Assembly (NCBI GenBank): GCA_020723345.1 | Contig: DYJA01000058.1 | Span: 1 to 42,531 of the forward strand | Length of the DNA stretch: 42,531 bases | DNA from: Candidatus Aquidulcis sp. | Lineage (GTDB): Bacteria > Chloroflexota > Anaerolineae > UBA4142 | Reading direction: 5' to 3' | Shown: piece after piece, positions 1 through 7,959 of the stretch | Numbering within the stretch: position 1 is the stretch's first letter | How the letters are laid out: each line of letters starts with the position of its first letter | Notes under the pieces: generated by a model | Seen by the model: the letters and a program-made list of their open reading frames with translations, nothing else | Databases searched by the model: none | What the model was told of the DNA's origin: nothing | Program-made: the position numbers and the translations under genes

Positions 1-1285
1 TTTTCTGCTGGAAGGCAAGTCGACTGGGGTCAACCCCACTCAAAACCAAAGAACCCCTAAATATCAAGCACGAGTTGTGTCCGCCCAACCCAATCGAATT
101 CGACAGCGCGACGCGAATTTCTTTCCGACGCGCGGCGTTCGGCACATAGTCGAGATCACATTCGGGATCGGGCGTAGAATAATTGATCGTCGGCGGCAAA
201 ATTTGTTCTTGCAGCGCTTTGAGGCAAAAGAGCGCTTCGAGCGCGCCTGCCGCGCCGAGCGAGTGCCCAATCATCGACTTGGTCGAACTGATCGGGATTT
301 GCCGCGCGTGCGCGCCAAACACTTGCTTGATCGCGCGCGTCTCGGTCGCGTCGTTCAACTTCGTGCCGGTGCCGTGCGCGTTGATGTAACCGACTTGGCG
401 CGGCTCGATCTTGGCGCGTTCCAATGCCCAGCGCATCGAGCGACCGATGCCTTCGCCTTCCGCGTCCGGCGCGGCGTAATGCACCGCGTCTGCGCTCGTA
501 CCGTAGCCGATCAATTCGGCGTAGACGCGCGCACCGCGCGCGTGCGCGTGCGCCGCGTTTTCCAGCACCATTATACCCGCGCCTTCGCCCATCACAAAAC
601 CATCGCGCGTCGCGTCGAACGGGCGACACGCCTGCTCCGGCGCGTCGTTGCGCGTCGACAGCGCGCCCATCGCGTTGAACCCGGCGAAAACGACCGGCGC
701 GAGCGTCGCTTCCGTTCCGCCGCACACCGCTGCGTCCACATCGCCGCGCCGAATCATCTCCGCCGCTTCGCCAATCGCGTTGCCGCCGGTCGAGCACGCG
801 GAAACGACCGCCAGATTCGGACCTTTGATCCCAAATTCAATCGCGACCATCGCAGGCGCGGTGTCGACCAAAATCATCGGCACGATAAATGGACTGACAC
901 GCCGCGCGCCGCGCGTCTCCAAAATTTTGTTTTGCTCGATCATGCTCGTCGCGCCGCCGACGCCGCTGCCGATCACCACCGCGATTTTTTCGCAGTTCTG
1001 CGCGCTGATTTCCAGATGCGCGTCCGCAATCGCTTCACGCGCGGCGACGGTTGCGAATTGCACAAAGCGTTCGAGCCGCCGCGTCTCTTTCACGTCGAAA
1101 TAATTCTTCGGATCGAATCCTTTGACCTCGGCGGCGATCTGCGTCGCAAGGTTCGTCGGATCGAACGCGGTGATCCGCGTAACCCCGGAACGTCCTGCGA
1201 TCAGATTTTCCCAAGTTGTTTTGACATCGTGGCCAACCGGCGTGATTGCCCCAAGCCCGGTTACTACTACATGTGTTTCATTCAT
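1..1285 (-). CDS. fabF: Beta-ketoacyl-ACP synthase II, 3' end off window
   Basis: Condensing enzyme of type II fatty acid synthesis (malonyl-ACP plus acyl-ACP gives beta-ketoacyl-ACP and CO2), cytoplasmic. Reading the minus strand from ATG at 1285 gives MNETHVVVTGLGAITPVG, the typical FabF N-terminus. The nucleophile Cys lies in VVSACSTGG near residue 163. The two catalytic His lie in INAHGTGTKLND (near 300) and KSMIGHSLGAAG (near 337). The normal C-terminal motif GLGGHNSCLIF is reached at about residue 409 (base 59), where family members end within a few residues. Here the frame stays open through base 1 (RGSLVLSGVDPSRL...), so no stop is visible. This could be a short extension, a frameshift or an assembly edge. 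GAGGA precedes the start. It is divergent from the AEC permease gene. Confidence 0.95.
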   Translation of the reverse strand, partial: MNETHVVVTGLGAITPVGHDVKTTWENLIAGRSGVTRITAFDPTNLATQIAAEVKGFDPKNYFDVKETRRLERFVQFATVAAREAIADAHLEISAQNCEKIAVVIGSGVGGATSMIEQNKILETRGARRVSPFIVPMILVDTAPAMVAIEFGIKGPNLAVVSACSTGGNAIGEAAEMIRRGDVDAAVCGGTEATLAPVVFAGFNAMGALSTRNDAPEQACRPFDATRDGFVMGEGAGIMVLENAAHAHARGARVYAELIGYGTSADAVHYAAPDAEGEGIGRSMRWALERAKIEPRQVGYINAHGTGTKLNDATETRAIKQVFGAHARQIPISSTKSMIGHSLGAAGALEALFCLKALQEQILPPTINYSTPDPECDLDYVPNAARRKEIRVALSNSIGLGGHNSCLIFRGSLVLSGVDPSRLAFQQK

Positions 1286-1312
1286 CGTTTCCTCGCTTGG
1301 CAAGTTATACAG

Positions 1313-1318
1313 ATTATA
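1313..1318 (-). promoter_or_regulatory. Candidate fabF -10 element
   Basis: A perfect TATAAT reads on the minus strand at 1318-1313, 28 bases before the fabF ATG. No good -35 hexamer is seen at 16-18 bases, so only the -10 is proposed. It lies back to back with the AEC promoter. Confidence 0.35.
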
Positions 1319-1345
1319 ACACCAAAAGAGGTGACAGGTGACAAG

Positions 1346-1374
1346 TTGACGAAGATCGTCGGCGCGCGTACAAT
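1346..1374 (+). promoter_or_regulatory. Sigma-70-type promoter of AEC permease
   Basis: TTGACG (1346-1351) and TACAAT (1369-1374) are separated by exactly 17 bases. Transcription would begin near 1381, 25 bases before the chosen start codon, with AGGAA at 1394-1398 as ribosome binding site. Confidence 0.6.
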
Positions 1375-1405
1375 CGCGACACTCTATCTCATTAGGAATT
1401 TCGCT

Positions 1406-2311
1406 TTGGACATTCTGCTTTCCATTTTCACGCGCGTCATCTTGCCGGTGTTCGTCATGATTGCGGTGGGCTATGGCGCCGGTCGGCTGCTCAAGTTCGA
1501 TCTCAAAACGCTTTCCCGCTTTGCGCTCTATGTGCTCGTGCCATGCATGGTTTTTACCGCGATGGCGCGCACGACCATCTCCCCGGTCGAGTTTGGACAA
1601 ATCGTCGTTTTCTATGTGCTGACGCTCACCGCGCTGTACGCGATTTCGGCGTTGACGGCGCGCGGGCTGCGTCTCGATCGCTCGGCGGCGAGTTCGTTCC
1701 ACATCGCGATCCTATTCACCAATTGCGTGAACGTCGGTTTTCCGATTCTCCTCCTCGCCTACAGTCCAGCCGCGGTCGAACGCGGGTTGATCTACATGAT
1801 CGTAATGCAAATCGCTCTGCAGACGTTTGGTGTATACCTCGCCGCGCGCGGCAGAGCAAATCTACGCGACGCGCTCAAGCGCGTTGCGCAGATGCCCGGC
1901 ATGTACGCGCTCGCGCTCGGAATCGCCGTCAACGCCGCAGCCATTCAAATTCCAGCGACGCTTTTCGATCCCCTGAAACTGATCGGCGACTCACTTTTGC
2001 CGTATCTGCTGGTCGTCCTGGGAATGCAACTTGCCGAGGTCGATCTGAACGGGCAATGGCTTGGCGCGTCGGCGGCGACGTTCATTCGGTTGGTGATCGC
2101 TCCGGTTGTGTCTATCCTCGCCGCGAACTTGATGAACTTGCAGGGAATCACACGGCAAACGATGATCCTGGAAAACAGTATGCCGACCGCGATCTTCGGC
2201 GTCGCGCTCGCGCAGGAATTTGATACCGCGCCCGATTTGATCACGACGGTGATCTTCATTTCGACACTCGCGAGTATGTTTTCTTTGACCGTGCTAATCG
2301 CGGTGATCTAG
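1406..2311 (+). CDS. AEC-family membrane transporter
   Basis: Predicted permease of the auxin efflux carrier (AEC) family, 301 residues, close to the usual 300-320. The whole protein is a run of hydrophobic helices (about 8-10) split by a short cytoplasmic region around residues 145-165, as in bacterial AEC/malonate-type carriers. The C-terminal half has MILENSMPTAIFGVALAQEF, a typical AEC stretch with a helix-breaking Asn/Pro. The substrate cannot be told; organic acids are common in the family. The open frame extends much further upstream, but that part is antisense to fabF. I chose TTG at 1406 because it follows a good promoter (1346-1374) and AGGAA at 7 bases. An alternative start a few codons away is possible. 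Confidence 0.85.
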   Translation: MDILLSIFTRVILPVFVMIAVGYGAGRLLKFDLKTLSRFALYVLVPCMVFTAMARTTISPVEFGQIVVFYVLTLTALYAISALTARGLRLDRSAASSFHIAILFTNCVNVGFPILLLAYSPAAVERGLIYMIVMQIALQTFGVYLAARGRANLRDALKRVAQMPGMYALALGIAVNAAAIQIPATLFDPLKLIGDSLLPYLLVVLGMQLAEVDLNGQWLGASAATFIRLVIAPVVSILAANLMNLQGITRQTMILENSMPTAIFGVALAQEFDTAPDLITTVIFISTLASMFSLTVLIAVI

Positions 2312-2415
2312 AATAATAAATCTTCCGTTAGAAATTACCCGCCGGATGATTTTTGTCAATGCGCAACGCGCCAACGCGTGTTATGCTAATCGCAGAATTT
2401 TTGCGGGAGGTAATC

Positions 2416-2976
2416 ATGAAAGCGACTCAGGTTTTACGCGACGAACACGAAGGTATTTTGGCGATGCTCGCCGTGGTGGAAGCCGCGGCGAACCGTTTGC
2501 AGAATGACAAGGAAATTCCAAGCGATTTGATGACAAGCGCCGTCGGCTTTTTCCGCAACTTTGCGGACAAGTGCCATCACGGCAAAGAAGAGGATGAGTT
2601 GTTCCCCACGCTGGAACAGCGCGGCGTGCCGCGCCAAGGCGGACCAATCGGCGTGATGCTCATGGAACACGATCAGGGGCGCGCGTTCATTCGCGGCATG
2701 GGCGACGCGGCGACCAAGTATGCGCAAGGCGACAAGACGGCGACGCCCGCGCTCATCCAAAACGCGCTGGGCTATATCAATTTGCTGCGCCAGCACATCG
2801 CGAAAGAGAATGACATTCTGTTCGCCATGGCGGATCAAATTCTCGCCGACGCTGATCAGACGAAACTGTTCGACGCGTTCGAACAGATCGAAGCGACGCG
2901 CACGGGACCCGGCGAACACGAACGCTATCACGCGATGATCGCCGAGTACCAAAAAATCGCGGCGAGTTGGGCGTAA
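2416..2976 (+). CDS. Hemerythrin HHE domain protein
   Basis: A 186-residue cytoplasmic protein with a hemerythrin-like four-helix bundle that should bind a di-iron centre for O2, NO or redox sensing. Visible ligand candidates are His in RDEHEGIL (residue 11), CHHGKEEDELFP (HxxxE, near 55), LMEHDQGR (near 90) and RQHIAKEND (HxxxE, near 125). A further HERYH near the C-terminus is typical of the standalone HHE group. The ATG at 2416 follows GGGAGG at 5 bases; the upstream in-frame ATG at 2353 lacks such a site. It is a single gene with no regulatory domain attached, so the signal or substrate is unknown. Detoxification of nitric oxide or iron-sulfur repair support are family-based guesses. Confidence 0.85.
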   Translation: MKATQVLRDEHEGILAMLAVVEAAANRLQNDKEIPSDLMTSAVGFFRNFADKCHHGKEEDELFPTLEQRGVPRQGGPIGVMLMEHDQGRAFIRGMGDAATKYAQGDKTATPALIQNALGYINLLRQHIAKENDILFAMADQILADADQTKLFDAFEQIEATRTGPGEHERYHAMIAEYQKIAASWA

Positions 2977-2992
2977 GTAAGTTTGTTTGCGT

Positions 2993-3021
2993 TTGTTTCC
3001 TACGCAAGTTCGTGCTAAAAT
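2993..3021 (+). promoter_or_regulatory. Candidate promoter of the 117-residue protein gene
   Basis: TTGTTT (2993-2998), a 17-base spacer and TAAAAT (3016-3021). The start site would be near 3028, with AAGGAGG at 3042-3048 ahead of GTG 3055. Confidence 0.45.
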
Positions 3022-3054
3022 GGCTGGCAGAATGAACCCGCAAGGAGGCAGCCC

Positions 3055-3408
3055 GTGCCAGCACCGGGGCGACCCAATCCGCCCGCGCCGGATTTGACCC
3101 ATCTCATTTTGCCGCCCTACGAAATTCCCGATTTGATCGTGATGGGCGGCATCGTCGTGGAGAATCGCGGCAGCGCGCCCGCGCACAATGTCAAGATCGT
3201 TTTGGAATTCGACGACGCGGACACGAGCAAAATTCGGCACTTGCAAGTCGCCAGCGACGTCGAGTACATTTTGCGCGGCGGCGGCGAACTGCAATCGTTC
3301 GCGACACTGCGCGTGCGGCAATTGTTACCGGGGCAACGCATCGTGATCTACTTTAGCGGACCCAATCGCGTCTTGCCGCGCGTCAATGTGACGAATTACG
3401 AAGGGTAA
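3055..3408 (+). CDS. Small protein of unknown function, beta-rich domain
   Basis: I do not recognise a named family for these 117 residues. The N-terminal 25 residues are proline rich. The rest (IVVENRGSAPAHNVKIVLEF..., ...LLPGQRIVIYFSG) has the alternating pattern of an Ig-like or CARDB-like beta sandwich, where 'N-x-G-x-A-x-A-x-N-V-x-V' repeats are common. No signal peptide or membrane segment is seen, so the protein is either cytoplasmic or translated without export. The GTG start at 3055 is favoured by a near-perfect AAGGAGG six bases upstream. It is convergent with the PDZ gene and separated from it by a strong terminator hairpin. Confidence 0.65.
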   Translation: MPAPGRPNPPAPDLTHLILPPYEIPDLIVMGGIVVENRGSAPAHNVKIVLEFDDADTSKIRHLQVASDVEYILRGGGELQSFATLRVRQLLPGQRIVIYFSGPNRVLPRVNVTNYEG

Positions 3409-3442
3409 AAAAATCAAACGCGCCAAATGAGCCAAACACGCC

Positions 3443-3479
3443 AAAACGCGGAAGCGATCTTGAATCGCTTCCGCGTTTT
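3443..3479. terminator. Bidirectional intrinsic terminator
   Basis: Perfect 16-bp arms: AAAACGCGGAAGCGAT (3443-3458) and its complement (3464-3479), with loop CTTGA. A-rich and T-rich arm ends give a U tract in both directions, fitting the convergent genes ending at 3408 (+) and 3529 (-). Confidence 0.85.
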
Positions 3480-3480
3480 C

Positions 3481-3529
3481 TGTTCACTGTTCACTGTTCA
3501 CTGTTCACTGTTCACTGCTGACTGCCCAC
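3481..3529. repeat. Heptanucleotide tandem repeat (TGTTCAC)n
   Basis: Five perfect TGTTCAC units (3481-3515) are followed by two degenerate ones, TGCTGAC and TGCCCAC. The array runs from the terminator to the stop codon of the PDZ gene. It is one of several unrelated heptamer arrays in the window. Confidence 0.9.
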
Positions 3530-4056
3530 TATCCGCCGGGGAATCGGAACTGACCACCGGGGATCATCGGCGTGTAGCGAATGCCCAACCACGCCGTATC
3601 TTTGTTGTCCGCCGCCGCGCCAAGTTGAACCGCCAAAGTCAAGGTCTGTGATCCGCGCGTGATCGCGAGATCAACCTTGTCGCCGGGCTTGTACGTCTTG
3701 ATCGCATCCGCCAACGACGTCTGCGCGCCAAGTTTCGTGCTGCCCACCGCGGTGATGACATCGTCCACTTTGACTCCGGCTTTATCGGCAGGGCTGTCCT
3801 TTTCAACTTCCGTCACGCGCGCGCCGCCGATCACATTCATCGCGGGCGGCAACCCGCGCGAAGACGGCACACGCTCAGTTCCCTGCGACGGCTGATTCGG
3901 CTGCCCCGGCAACTGGCTCGACAGGATCTCTTGTTGCGTCGTCAGACGCGCATTTTGTCCCACGACATATCCTGCCGCGCCGCCGGTCACCGCGCCCAAC
4001 AACAATCCCAGGATCAACATTCCGACTGCCAACAAAATCGCTCCACGTGTACTCAT
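3529..4056 (-). CDS. Membrane-anchored PDZ domain protein
   Basis: A 175-residue protein with an N-terminal glycine-rich transmembrane anchor (residues 5-33), a Pro/Gln/Ser-rich linker (45-70), and one PDZ domain (about 72-150). The PDZ domain has the HtrA/DegP-type signatures VTEVEKDSPADKAGVKVDDVI and a GSTKL/DLAI core. No trypsin-like protease domain is present, so this is a protease-less HtrA relative, perhaps an adaptor that binds C-terminal peptides outside the membrane. It resembles the C-terminal part of HtrA proteins but has its own start, with GAGG six bases before the ATG at 4056. It ends inside the heptamer array. Confidence 0.8.
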   Translation of the reverse strand: MSTRGAILLAVGMLILGLLLGAVTGGAAGYVVGQNARLTTQQEILSSQLPGQPNQPSQGTERVPSSRGLPPAMNVIGGARVTEVEKDSPADKAGVKVDDVITAVGSTKLGAQTSLADAIKTYKPGDKVDLAITRGSQTLTLAVQLGAAADNKDTAWLGIRYTPMIPGGQFRFPGG

Positions 4057-4112
4057 TGGTACCTCACTTTCTATGCGAGTCTCGATTGCTCGACTCGTAA
4101 TTTTCGCGTTTG

Positions 4113-4140
4113 ATTATGCCCGCGCAAGATTAAATCCCAA
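4113..4140 (-). promoter_or_regulatory. Candidate promoter of PDZ gene
   Basis: On the minus strand, TTGGGA (4140-4135), a 16-base spacer and CATAAT (4118-4113). It is divergent from the nurA promoter. Confidence 0.35.
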
Positions 4141-4168
4141 TGAGAGTTGGATTAGGGTACGCCGCGAG

Positions 4169-4197
4169 TTTACATCCCGGACGAGATACGGTATAAT
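4169..4197 (+). promoter_or_regulatory. Sigma-70-type promoter of nurA
   Basis: TTTACA (4169-4174), a 17-base spacer and consensus TATAAT (4192-4197). Expected start near 4204; GGGAGG at 4212-4217 then serves ATG 4223. Confidence 0.75.
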
Positions 4198-4222
4198 TGG
4201 CACAGATGTTCGGGAGGCGCAA

Positions 4223-5368
4223 ATGGCAAATTTTATCGATCGGCTGAGCGAAAAACTAGCGGAAGAAAAAACGCGCGACGAGTTGCGTCGCACCTTGAGC
4301 AAGGACGCGCTGCCGCACGAAGAATCACTCCAACGTTTGGTGAAAAAGCACTGGCACAAACTGCCGCAAACAAAAACAACAGGATTGCGCCCGGCGGTCG
4401 CGGTCGACGGCTCGCGCGCGGTGCGTCACCTCGCGAACGGCGCGTACCTATTCGTCGCGCAGGCGCTCATCGTCGGCGAACGAATGGGCGAACCGCTGGA
4501 AGACGCTGATGTGGACGTAAAGATTCTGTCCGGCGCTACGCAAGCCCGATTCATCGAACGCTACGCGGAATTGATGATGCACCGCCTCGAAGCGGCGTTG
4601 GCGAGCAAGTACGCGGAAACGATGCCGCAAGGCAGCGTCATTTTTCTCGACGGCGCGTTGTACGGACAATTGCCACAGTTGTATCCGCTGGGCGAAGGCA
4701 CAGAAGCACAAGAAAACTTGCCGGGCATTATTCTTGAGCATTACAAAAACCTCTTCAATCAATGTAGTGAACGCAATTTGATCTTGGTTTCGATTGCCAA
4801 AACAAGCCACGAAGCGACACATTCAAAGGTTTGGTGGAGACATACCTACACGGAAAACTTGCCGAAAGAGAGAGAAATCTCCGACAGCGAAGCACTTTAT
4901 CGCTGGACAGAACTCGCGGCAGGTTTTTCGACACCGATTCTTTTTGGCAAACGATCGTTCTCGAACCAACCCGAAAACATCGTATTCGACAAAGTGCGGA
5001 ACGCGCCCGCCATCGCGTCGTTTTTCGTCCGGCTGGCGGAATTCGACGACGCGCTGCGGATCGATGTTCCGGCGACGTGCCTGGGACGCGGCGAAACCAT
5101 CGGCGATATCGAAACCGACGCCGAGATTTTGCTGGATGCGCCCGACGATGTGAAACGCGTGACGACGCTCCTCGAACTTTTGCAAGCCGATTACGGCGGA
5201 CTGGAAGTCTACAACGCGCTGCTCTACAGCGTCGACCGCGAAGTGCGCCTGCGCCAAGTCATCATGGACGAGGTGTACATCCCGGTGATCGAAAGTGGAT
5301 TGCGCGAAGGCGACAGCAATATCGAACTGCGGCTAGATCGCAGCGAACGACGATTTCATTCGCGATAA
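4223..5368 (+). CDS. nurA: NurA domain 5'-3' nuclease
   Basis: A 381-residue NurA-family protein. In archaea NurA works with the HerA/HerA-like ATPase in DNA end resection; many bacteria carry a homologue. Family signs are AVDGSRAVRHL (about residues 66-76, metal-binding Asp), VIFLDGALYG (about 140-150, second acidic motif) and a C-terminal acidic/hydrophobic part (LRQVIMDEVYIPVIESGLR). The upstream in-frame ATG at 4073 has no ribosome site and precedes the promoter, so ATG 4223 (five bases after GGGAGG) is chosen. No HerA gene is adjacent or elsewhere in the window, so any ATPase partner must lie outside. Its own promoter and no close neighbour suggest a monocistronic gene. Confidence 0.85.
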   Translation: MANFIDRLSEKLAEEKTRDELRRTLSKDALPHEESLQRLVKKHWHKLPQTKTTGLRPAVAVDGSRAVRHLANGAYLFVAQALIVGERMGEPLEDADVDVKILSGATQARFIERYAELMMHRLEAALASKYAETMPQGSVIFLDGALYGQLPQLYPLGEGTEAQENLPGIILEHYKNLFNQCSERNLILVSIAKTSHEATHSKVWWRHTYTENLPKEREISDSEALYRWTELAAGFSTPILFGKRSFSNQPENIVFDKVRNAPAIASFFVRLAEFDDALRIDVPATCLGRGETIGDIETDAEILLDAPDDVKRVTTLLELLQADYGGLEVYNALLYSVDREVRLRQVIMDEVYIPVIESGLREGDSNIELRLDRSERRFHSR

Positions 5369-5377
5369 CGATCTTGT

Positions 5378-5406
5378 TTGACAAACACCGCGCAGTGTGC
5401 TACGCT
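5378..5406 (+). promoter_or_regulatory. Sigma-70-type promoter of sugar dehydrogenase
   Basis: Consensus TTGACA (5378-5383), a 17-base spacer and TACGCT (5401-5406). Start near 5413, about 60 bases of leader before ATG 5473, with GGAAGGG at about 5457. Confidence 0.7.
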
Positions 5407-5472
5407 TGGCTACAAATTACTCTCTAGCAAGTTGCGCGCTGATGAGGGCGCGCAACGGAAGGGATAGTTACA

Positions 5473-6732
5473 ATGCTAACAAAAAAACTGATCGCGTTTG
5501 CGGCGGTGATTTCTGTCATCGCCGGACTAGGATTGTGGTGCGGCGGAATTGCGCCGACCACGCACGCCGCGCCGCTCCGAGCAACCTGGCCCCCCTCGCT
5601 CACGCTAACGCAAATCGCCGGCGGTTTTTCGCTTCCCACATACATCACTCACGCGGGTGATGGCTCGGGCAGAATCTTCGTTCTCGAAAGAGCCGGTCGG
5701 ATTCGGATCGTCAAGAATGGCGTCGTCAATCCAACGCCATTTCTCGACATCAGCGCGCGCGTGAACAGTAGCGGATCGGAACAGGGTTTGCTCGGCATCG
5801 CGTTTCCGCCCAACTACGCGAGCAAAAAATATTTCTACGTCAATTACACAAACAAGACGGGGATCGGCAACACGATCATCGCGCGGTACCAAGTCACGGC
5901 AAACCCAGACGTGGCGGATCCGAACAGCGAACTGATCGTCCTGGGAGTCATCCAGCCGTACGCGAATCACAACGGCGGACAGTTGCAATTCGGACCCGAC
6001 GGTTATCTCTACATCGGCATGGGCGACGGCGGCAGCGGCGGCGATCCGCAGAATAACGCGCAATCGCCCGGCACATTGCTCGGCAAAATATTGCGGATCG
6101 ACACCGAACGAACTACTGCGCCGGTTCCACCATCGACGGGTACATTTGCGTATTTCCTTCCGATCATCGCGCGCACGTTCGGCACTGCCGGTTATGCGAT
6201 CCCGATCACAAATCCGTACACGCAAACGGCGGGCTATCGCGGCGAAATCTGGGCGCTCGGCTTGCGTAATCCGTGGCGCTTTTCGTTCGACCGCGCGACC
6301 GGCGATTTGTACATCGCCGACGTGGGGCAAAACGCGTGGGAGGAAGTTGATTTTCAACCGGCGGCGAGCGCGGGCGGCGAGAACTATGGCTGGCGCGTTT
6401 TGGAAGGCGCGCATTGCTACAACCCCGGGTCCGGTTGCGTACCGCCCGCGCGTTATTCCGCGCCAGTCGCGGAATACAGTCACACGTTCGGTTGTTCGAT
6501 CACCGGCGGCTATGTCTATCGCGGTCCCGGCAACACGGCGATGCAAGGCATTTATTTTTACGGCGATTTTTGCTCCGGGCGCATCTGGGGTTTGCAAAAC
6601 TCCGGCGGCTGGCAAACGCAACAACTCGCGCAACCTGCGATCAACATCTCGACGTTTGGCGAAGACGAAGCAGGCAATTTGTACGTCGCGAGTTATTCCG
6701 GCGGCGCGGTCTTTCAGATCACGACGCCGTGA
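5473..6732 (+). CDS. Exported PQQ-type glucose/sorbosone dehydrogenase
   Basis: A 419-residue member of the soluble glucose dehydrogenase/sorbosone dehydrogenase (GSDH) family, a six-bladed beta propeller that oxidises sugars with PQQ. Residues 1-35 form a signal peptide: Lys-rich start, hydrophobic core, and AHA-like cleavage at THAAP. Propeller motifs include LGIAFPPNYASK, NHNGGQLQFGPDGYLYIGMG (about 170-190, with calcium/PQQ-type Gly/Asp pattern) and a WALGLRNPWRFSFD motif typical of the family (about 257-270). Cys pairs near residue 317 (CYNPGSGC) and 335 could form disulfides outside the cell. Which sugar is used, and whether PQQ is bound, cannot be read from the sequence; no pqq genes are nearby. 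It stands alone behind its own promoter. Confidence 0.85.
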   Translation: MLTKKLIAFAAVISVIAGLGLWCGGIAPTTHAAPLRATWPPSLTLTQIAGGFSLPTYITHAGDGSGRIFVLERAGRIRIVKNGVVNPTPFLDISARVNSSGSEQGLLGIAFPPNYASKKYFYVNYTNKTGIGNTIIARYQVTANPDVADPNSELIVLGVIQPYANHNGGQLQFGPDGYLYIGMGDGGSGGDPQNNAQSPGTLLGKILRIDTERTTAPVPPSTGTFAYFLPIIARTFGTAGYAIPITNPYTQTAGYRGEIWALGLRNPWRFSFDRATGDLYIADVGQNAWEEVDFQPAASAGGENYGWRVLEGAHCYNPGSGCVPPARYSAPVAEYSHTFGCSITGGYVYRGPGNTAMQGIYFYGDFCSGRIWGLQNSGGWQTQQLAQPAINISTFGEDEAGNLYVASYSGGAVFQITTP

Positions 6733-6753
6733 AAAGTTTGGCAACGCCAGAAT

Positions 6754-6825
6754 AGCCACAGAGAACACGGAGAGCACAGAGAAAATCTTGTCTCTTCCTC
6801 TGTGTTCCCTGTGATCTCTGTGGCT
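6754..6825. repeat. 72-bp foldback repeat of the CACAGAGA type
   Basis: Ends AGCCACAGAGA (6754-6764) and TCTCTGTGGCT (6815-6825) are perfect inverted copies. The interior is built from CACAGAGA/ACACGGAG units on the left and their complements on the right. It lies between the dehydrogenase stop and amrS and may act as a terminator or be a dispersed repeat. Confidence 0.75.
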
Positions 6826-6851
6826 GAAAAGAAATTTGGCACGGAACGAAT

Positions 6852-7940
6852 ATGGAAACGCAAACTGAAATTCGCAAGCCCATCGCGGGCGATGTGCCGC
6901 TGGCGCACACGCTCGACGAATTGGTGCGCGAAGGAAAATTATACGAGAAACTCGACGGCAAGCGCGTGCGCTGTTACGCGTGCGCGCATCGCTGCCTGAT
7001 CAATGACGGCGCGCGCGGCATTTGCCAGGTGCGCTACAATCGCGGCGGCGAACTGTTCGTGCCGCACGGCTACGTCGCCGCGCTCAATCCCGACCCGACC
7101 GAAAAGAAACCGTTCTTTCACATTTTGCCCGGTTCGATTACGCTGACGTTCGGGATGCTCGGTTGCGACTTGCATTGCGCGAATTGCCAGAACTGGGACA
7201 TTTCGCAAGCGCTCCGCGATCCAGAAGCGGGCTACGCGCCGCAACGCGCGTCGGCGGAACAGATCGTCGCGGTTGCGCGGCGCAGCGGCGCGCAACTCAT
7301 CGGCAGTTCGTACAACGAACCGCTGATCACGAGCGAGTGGGCTGTCGAAATCTTCAAACTCGCGCAAGCGCACAACATTCGCGGCATTTACGTTTCCAAC
7401 GGGAACGCGACGCGCGAGGCGCTGGAATTCATTCGCCCGTATGTCATTGGCTACAAAATCGATCTCAAGACGATGCAGGACAAGCAGTACCGCAAGCTCG
7501 GCGCCGCGCTCAACCACGTTCTTGACGCGATCAAGATGGCGCACGAAATGAGTTTCTGGGTCGAGATCGTCACGCTTGTCATTCCTGGCTTCAACGACTC
7601 AACCGAAGAGTTGATGGAGACGGCGCGCTTTATTCGCTCCGTCTCGCCCGATATTCCGTGGCACGTCACCGCGTTTCATCCCGACTACAAAATAACCGAC
7701 GCGGATTTCACGCCCGCGTCCACGCTTTTGCGCGCGGCGGAGATTGGGCAAGAAGCGGGCTTGCATTTCGTTTACGCGGGCAACCTGCCTGGCGGCGTGA
7801 AGAATTACGAGAACACGTACTGCCCCAAGTGCAACACAGTGCTCGTCGAGCGGTACGCGTATCGCATTCTGCGCGACAAGTTGACGGGCAAGGGTGTGTG
7901 TTACAAATGCGGGGAGAAGATCGCGGGGGTATGGAACTGA
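6852..7940 (+). CDS. amrS: AmmeMemoRadiSam radical SAM enzyme
   Basis: A 362-residue radical SAM protein of the AmmeMemoRadiSam AmrS type. The radical SAM cluster motif is CDLHCANC (Cys105, Cys109, Cys112; CX3CX2C), followed by QNWDIS, characteristic of this family. An N-terminal cysteine group, CYACAHRC...C (41, 44, 48, 58), and a C-terminal zinc-ribbon-like pair of CxxC motifs (CPKC and CYKC) flank the barrel. The usual partners AmrA and AmrB are not in this window. The chemical reaction is not established. The small antitoxin-like gene follows 19 bases downstream. The 3' end (7866-7934) has a second, degenerate copy at 8201-8269. Confidence 0.88.
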   Translation: METQTEIRKPIAGDVPLAHTLDELVREGKLYEKLDGKRVRCYACAHRCLINDGARGICQVRYNRGGELFVPHGYVAALNPDPTEKKPFFHILPGSITLTFGMLGCDLHCANCQNWDISQALRDPEAGYAPQRASAEQIVAVARRSGAQLIGSSYNEPLITSEWAVEIFKLAQAHNIRGIYVSNGNATREALEFIRPYVIGYKIDLKTMQDKQYRKLGAALNHVLDAIKMAHEMSFWVEIVTLVIPGFNDSTEELMETARFIRSVSPDIPWHVTAFHPDYKITDADFTPASTLLRAAEIGQEAGLHFVYAGNLPGGVKNYENTYCPKCNTVLVERYAYRILRDKLTGKGVCYKCGEKIAGVWN

Positions 7941-7959
7941 CACTCGGAGGAAAATAACG

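Noticed and set aside
77-1345. Long plus-strand open frame ahead of the AEC permease
   Set aside because: It is antisense to fabF, has Arg/His-rich shadow composition and no family pattern; the true permease starts near 1406.
2353-2415. Earlier ATG for the hemerythrin protein
   Set aside because: No ribosome site, and the family homology starts at ATG 2416 behind GGGAGG.
3481-3529. CRISPR-like array
   Set aside because: Units are seven bases with no spacers, so it is a microsatellite-type tandem repeat.
5605-6777. 390-codon minus-strand open frame
   Set aside because: Antisense to the sugar dehydrogenase; Arg-rich, no domains.
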